Shown here one piece after another: positions 59,601 to 64,000 of a stretch of DNA of 64,000 nt. The number at the start of each line of letters is the position of its first letter. Positions within the stretch are counted from its first letter, which is position 1. The translations under genes were made by a program, and so were the position numbers. The stretch covers positions 62,001 through 126,000 of the forward strand of contig MU385940.1 in assembly GCA_022497145.1 (NCBI GenBank). Reading direction: 5' to 3'. The notes under the pieces are model-generated. The model did not search any database. It saw nothing but the letters and a program-made list of their open reading frames with translations, and had not been told where the DNA came from. The DNA is from Rostrohypoxylon terebratum. Lineage: Eukaryota; Ascomycota; Sordariomycetes; Xylariales; Hypoxylaceae.

Positions 59601-61748
59601 ATAAGAGATATATCCTTAGGTTCCAATCGAGCTTTGCGAATGACGTCCGAAAAAAGTCGAGACATAGAAGGCGCATGTGGGACGAATAGTGGTGTTTCGT
59701 TCGAATTTTGATGCACAGCGGTACTGTTAAAGACAGGTTAGCAAGAGGTCTTCGGAAGAAAGGGGTAGGCAAGGATATATCACGAACCTTGCAATCCGTC
59801 CAAATATTTGATCCCCATCAGCAATTGCGGCCGCCACTGGTTTTAATAAAACACATCCTATGCCCTCTCCGCGACAATATCCGTCGGCTGCTTCGTCAAA
59901 CGGCTTACATTGCCCGGTGGGGCTCAGAAATGAAGCACCAGCTAAGTTATGGAACCAGACTTCGTTCGTGATAACATTAACGCCTCCACATAGCGCCGCA
60001 CTACACTCTCCCGAACGTAAAGCCTGGACCGCCGAATGAATCGCCACCGCAGACCCCGAACATGCCGTGTCAAACGTCATCGAAGGCCCAGTCCATCCGA
60101 AGTAATGCGATATACGACCCGCGATAGACCCTCTCAATAAACCCATCACCGTGAATGCGCCCGGCGCATAGCATGCCGCGTTATGCTCGTATTCGGTAGC
60201 GCACGTACCTAGATATACACCAATATGCTTATCCCGGCTAGCAGAAGTCGCTGGATTGAAATATCCGGATTGTTCAACAGCCTGGTAGGCAGCTTGCAAG
60301 ACCAGTCTTTGTTGGGGATCCATGGCGGCGCTCTCGCGCGGACTCTTACGGAAGAATCTATGATCGAAAGCATCTATATCGCGCATAAAGTTTCCGTACC
60401 ATTTACGTCCGTCGCTAACCTCGGGGCGCCTCCATGGCGATTGACCGAATGGGACACGTTCTGCCGGGACTTCTTGGTGTTGCGACTTTCCCGCCCGGAG
60501 TATCGCTGAGAATTCTGGGAGATCGTCGGCACCGGCGACTTTTATCGACATTCCTACAATAGCTATATCATCACTTTCATCTATATCTTTCCTTCTCGTG
60601 CTATGGGAGTCGTGCATGTGCGATATGTTCTGAGTGGGAGGAACTTCATCGTTCCTAGACGCGACCGCTTCATCCTGAGGCATCAACTGCTCAAAACGAT
60701 TGTCGAATTTCGACTGCAAGGATAGTGGTATAAATCGACCTTGGCCAAACGAGACTGAAGACAATCGCCCTCCACTTCCGGTATGGTTATTCACTAGTGC
60801 CAGCACAGTCTCATACCAATTACATTCGTTGAGCAATATCGCCTCTATGATAGTTCGATGGAGATTCTTGGGTTGAATTGTGTGACGAGCTTCGACGCAT
60901 GTGTGCTCCATAAATTGGAACCAGGCTGGCTTCGAATCGCATAGGCGCAGTATATCATTGATTAGCTCGCCGTGATATTCGGAGTGGAACTGTCCCCGCA
61001 GTCCTGTTGATACCGCCGAGATACCAGCTTTGCGCAATTCTTCCATCATCTTTGGGGCGTAATACTTCGATACGGTAACGGTACTTCGTCGTTCGTCAGA
61101 CCGTACAGATATATAGGCGCAGCCTCTGGACTCATCAATTACGGATTGTAGTCTTCTTTCTTGCTCCGAGTCCTGCCATGAAACTGCCATCGACTGGAAG
61201 GCGCCCATATAAAAGCTTACATCCGTGGCGTCTACCACAGCGCCGATGATTATAGCTAAACGAACCGCTACAGCTACATAGTAGTTCCATGAAGTCGTAT
61301 CTTTGCAGTGGGCAATAGCAAAGGCTGATAATAGCCCCATACAAAAGCCAAGTGGTATAATCTGAGGCGGGGCCTTGTGGGGATCGCGCTCACTGTCATT
61401 TTCTCTTTCGGAATATTGTTGGAACTGCGCAAACTGTGTGAGCACCGTTAGGGGTGCGAGCACCACGTTCGGTAAATCGCCGATGGGCTGCTCCGGTGGT
61501 CCCTCTCGTAGCCATGTCTCCAGATCGCCTAGCTGCTGTTTCCCAGGTATCTGATTTAGAAACGGTATCTTAGTCGAGATCAAATCCCAGGTGGGAAGTA
61601 GCACAGATAAAACCCCCGTAGCCCACTCGCGACTTTTCAGTGCTGACTTAAGCTCGAGCAGCGACTGGTTGCTGAAAGAAGGTATCTCAGGTCCAAAAAA
61701 CAGAATGATTGACCCCTGCGTATGGGGCTCTTTCCCCGGACTCCCCAT
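53686..61748 (-). CDS. Non-reducing polyketide synthase (SAT-KS-AT-PT-ACP-CMeT-R)
   Basis: Three exons (61748-59788, 59723-59591, 59538-53686; introns 64 and 52 bp) encode 2648 residues. The SAT starter-transacylase has Cys136 in GFCMG. The KS starts near 393, with Cys563 in DTACSGS, EAHGTGTP and GHTESSSG. The AT Ser is about 1003 (GHSFGE). The PT dyad is His1329 in VAGHVAV and Asp1525 in PVTDSFSQ. The single ACP Ser is about 1713 (GVDSL). The C-methyltransferase has LEMGAGTGGT near 2031. A thioester-reductase domain carries GATGSLGSH (about 2273) and GYCEAKW. It should build a C-methylated aromatic ring released reductively as an aldehyde. Domain order resembles the 3-methylorcinaldehyde-, sorbicillin- and azaphilone-type enzymes; starter unit and chain length cannot be read. 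Confidence 0.95.
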
Positions 61749-62614
61749 CCGTTGGTAGGGATTCCTTCCAGTAAGGAACTACAAGTCAGATTTAAGATCT
61801 AAAGTGAGACCTAATGCTATATGACGTGTGGTACGTAGGTAGTAGGTATATGGATAGAAAGTTCAAGTAGGGTGAGTAGAGTGCTACACCATTCGCTGTT
61901 CTGAAATTAGCATAGGATAAACTGGCTTGAGGTCTGTCCTGATGGTTACGTGTATGGAACTTGGGTACGTAGACCATAAATATCAAGGTTGATCGTCACG
62001 CTATACGTTAGGCACTAAGACTTGGTCATATATGAACGAATAGAATTGGATGTGTATATATTTAGCACAGATACCTAACATACGCGTCCCAGCAGGATGG
62101 TTACTATCATCGTCCAAGTTCTATTACTTAGCGACCTTGGCAGCAGCTAACCGACTACCGATTGAGACCGACTATTTACTGAGGACGTATTGACAGCGGG
62201 AGCATAATGGGGCGGGACCAGGGGTTGGACCAGGGGTGAGGCTCCACGGCTATCACCTAAGCTTCCAGTTAACTGGCAGATCTGAGTCTTGAAACATATT
62301 TAAAGTCCGGTTCTGGAGTCCCTGGTACCATGGCTCCAGGGGTTTATCTATCGAATCCTTCAAAGATAGTTCTAAAGGGCTAAAGCTCCGTGGGTCGAGC
62401 GTATTTGGATTATAATCACCGGTAAAGTGGGAGAGATCGCGTGGACCGTGCTTGGAGATCCCACGATATTTCCAGAGGTTTTCACGGATTCTGACACGGA
62501 CATCTGCCAAACATTCGATATTAACGAAGGGTTTAGTCCATTGAAATTCTTTTTAAAAGGAGGCAGATAGATATACAGCAAGATAGGCCTAGGTTTACAT
62601 CTAGGAAACATAAT
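61749..62614. other. Upstream region of the PKS gene
   Basis: This gap between the PKS start and the FAD monooxygenase stop (both -) should contain the PKS promoter. It contains a tandem GGGGCGGGACCAGGG/TTGGACCAGGGG element near 62210-62237. Frames at 62253-62611 have no recognisable features. Confidence 0.5.
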
Positions 62615-64000
62615 TCATTGAGCCTTGGAACTGTCTTGGACTCCTAGTCTCTCATGGTACTTCCGCTTGGTCTCCTCCATCATCTGCGCCACATCGAAGT
62701 CCCATATAATCTTCTGCCGTGCTGCAATTTCCTCCCGTAGCTTAACGGGGTCGCTCCCAATACTGGGGTACATCCATTCATAGATATCCCCCGTCTCGCG
62801 CGAGCTGCGCACGAGCCACTGCGTTCTCGCGTACCGTACGTCATTGTATGCTGCGAGTGCCGCATTTATGGCTTCTTTCCTTAACTTAATTAATGTTGAC
62901 GTTCCATTTTTGTCTTCGTCGATGACGAGCGCGAGAGCAGTGGCTAGTGCTAGCGCATCCTCGACCCCGAAACCCGCCCCAGCGCCATGATGCGGTGAAC
63001 TTGCATGCGCGGCGTCGCCAGCGAGGCATACGTGTCCCTGCGCATACCACGGCGCGGGGTGTTCAGCGGTGTCGTCAATGCGCCATACGAGTGGCGTTTC
63101 TGGGATTTGAGAAATCAGGGTCCGGACTTCGGGACGCCAAGAACCAAAGCGAGATATTATATCATCACGGCTACGAATGTGAACTTTGCGGTCCTCTTGG
63201 TCACTCAATTCTGAATCGGAGTCGGAGAGGAAGATTACCACGTTCAAGAGGCTGTGTTGCGCAATGGGATAGCTGAGAATATGGGCTCCTGGACCTGTGT
63301 TCATGCAGTGATTATGAGCCCTAGACTCTCCGAGCGCAGATTCGGCAGCTTCCATGGGTATTACGGCCCTGTAACATGTCTTATGGGTATATCGTGGCTG
63401 ACAGGCTTGCGGATGTGTGGTTGAAAAGAGTTGTTGGCGAACTCGAGAGCGAATACCATCACAGCCGATCAGGATATCGCAAGTTGCGGTTGTACTGTCC
63501 GCAAAACTCAGTGTCACGGGAGCGGAAGATTCGGAATCAGATTCCTCGTAGCTTACAAGCTCTTTGTCGAAGTGGATAATATTTGAGGGGAGAGCCTGGG
63601 CTAGGTCGTCGAGAAAGTGGGAGCGCAAACAACTCCACCACGCCATTTTGTCATTGGGGAGCTGGAACAATAGTGAGGCTTCTGACGGCTCTGAATGGAT
63701 GGAGCCATTGTGATATCCGTCCCAATAATTATCGTATGCGAGCAGATTTTCGTTTGCGACTCGTTTCAACGACTCAACCACGGACGAGCTAAGCTTTGCC
63801 ATACACTCGCGAGTGACGCCGGTGAATGCGATACCAGCACCAATCTCATTCAAGTCAGAAGCTCGTTCGTAGACATTCACACGTGCGCCACGGTCAATCA
63901 GACCCAAGGCAAGTATGATGCCTACGATCCCGCCTCCTACGATCGCGACCGAGAGGCTATCCTCATTTTGTTCAAGAGGGTTGTTATTGTCAGTCGATGA
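62615..64000 (-). CDS. FAD-dependent monooxygenase, salicylate-hydroxylase/dearomatase type (5' end outside window)
   Basis: The frame is open from the stop at 62615 to the window edge without a start, so the N-terminus is missing; about 461 residues are visible. The Rossmann FAD motif VAIVGGGIVGIILALGL lies near the edge, followed by VYERASDLNEIGAGI. DILIGCDGIRSRVRQ is the DG motif, and HVCLAGDAAHASSPHHGAGAG the second FAD motif with GVEDA. Group A flavoprotein hydroxylases of this kind next to reductively terminating non-reducing PKSs (TropB, AzaH, SorbC types) hydroxylate and dearomatise the PKS aldehyde. Same strand as the PKS and 866 bp from its start, consistent with co-regulation. No introns are seen in the visible part. 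Confidence 0.88.
   Translation of the reverse strand, partial: SSTDNNNPLEQNEDSLSVAIVGGGIVGIILALGLIDRGARVNVYERASDLNEIGAGIAFTGVTRECMAKLSSSVVESLKRVANENLLAYDNYWDGYHNGSIHSEPSEASLLFQLPNDKMAWWSCLRSHFLDDLAQALPSNIIHFDKELVSYEESDSESSAPVTLSFADSTTATCDILIGCDGIRSRVRQQLFSTTHPQACQPRYTHKTCYRAVIPMEAAESALGESRAHNHCMNTGPGAHILSYPIAQHSLLNVVIFLSDSDSELSDQEDRKVHIRSRDDIISRFGSWRPEVRTLISQIPETPLVWRIDDTAEHPAPWYAQGHVCLAGDAAHASSPHHGAGAGFGVEDALALATALALVIDEDKNGTSTLIKLRKEAINAALAAYNDVRYARTQWLVRSSRETGDIYEWMYPSIGSDPVKLREEIAARQKIIWDFDVAQMMEETKRKYHERLGVQDSSKAQ

Noticed and set aside
62253..62611. Two overlapping small minus-strand frames between the PKS and the monooxygenase
   Set aside because: No recognisable domain, no splice link to the monooxygenase, which already has a natural stop at 62615.
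1..64000. tRNA, rRNA, CRISPR or viral elements
   Set aside because: Reading for B-box-like GGTTCGA words, regular spaced repeats and viral or reverse-transcriptase motifs found none that hold up; a tRNA scan would settle the first.

Overview
The window is nuclear DNA of a filamentous ascomycete (Pezizomycotina). Its coding regions are interrupted by introns of about 50-100 bp with GTRNGT-like donors and YAG acceptors. The gene content is typical of the group: Zn2Cys6 regulators, a fungal rhodopsin-domain (PTH11/SAT-like) membrane protein, a DUF6604 protein, a non-reducing polyketide synthase, and secreted S10 and S28 peptidases. The intergenic DNA is full of TAGGTACCTA/CCTAGGTA words, which fits a Sordariomycete (possibly Xylariales-like); that placement is an inference only.

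Left part (1-16 kb): about 2 kb without a gene but with a short repeat/hairpin cassette; a rhodopsin-like membrane protein (-); an alpha/beta hydrolase (+) convergent with a Zn2Cys6/Fungal_trans regulator (-); a dialkylglycine-decarboxylase-like PLP enzyme (-); a DUF6604 protein (-); and GTP cyclohydrolase II of riboflavin synthesis (+). Middle (16-36 kb): a 1603-residue coilin-like protein (+); the complex I twin-CX9C subunit B18/NDUFB7 (-); a convergent pair of secreted serine peptidases (S28 + and S10 -); 4 kb of intergenic DNA holding a MITE-like element and several G-rich or simple repeats; and a large protein with a Pro/Gly-rich N-terminus and a divergent protein kinase domain (+).

Right part (36-64 kb): a catabolic-looking group, with succinate-semialdehyde dehydrogenase (-) divergent from a Zn2Cys6/PF11951 regulator (+), a frameshifted flavin amine oxidase remnant (-), and a 2-oxo-alkenoate hydratase split by one in-frame TGA but still ending in the peroxisomal signal SKL. 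This looks like a decaying aromatic-amine/aromatic-acid degradation cluster. A second Zn2Cys6 regulator, a low-coding stretch with gene relics, a Fe(II)/2OG-type oxygenase-like gene and a CorA-like membrane protein follow. The window ends in a biosynthetic cluster: a non-reducing PKS (SAT-KS-AT-PT-ACP-CMeT-R) and, at the edge, a 5'-truncated FAD monooxygenase of the salicylate-hydroxylase/dearomatase type. Together these predict a C-methylated aromatic aldehyde that is then hydroxylated and dearomatised, as in tropolone, azaphilone and sorbicillinoid pathways.

Exon junctions were worked out by hand from reading frame, splice consensus and family conservation, and no search was run. Functional names rest on recognised motifs.
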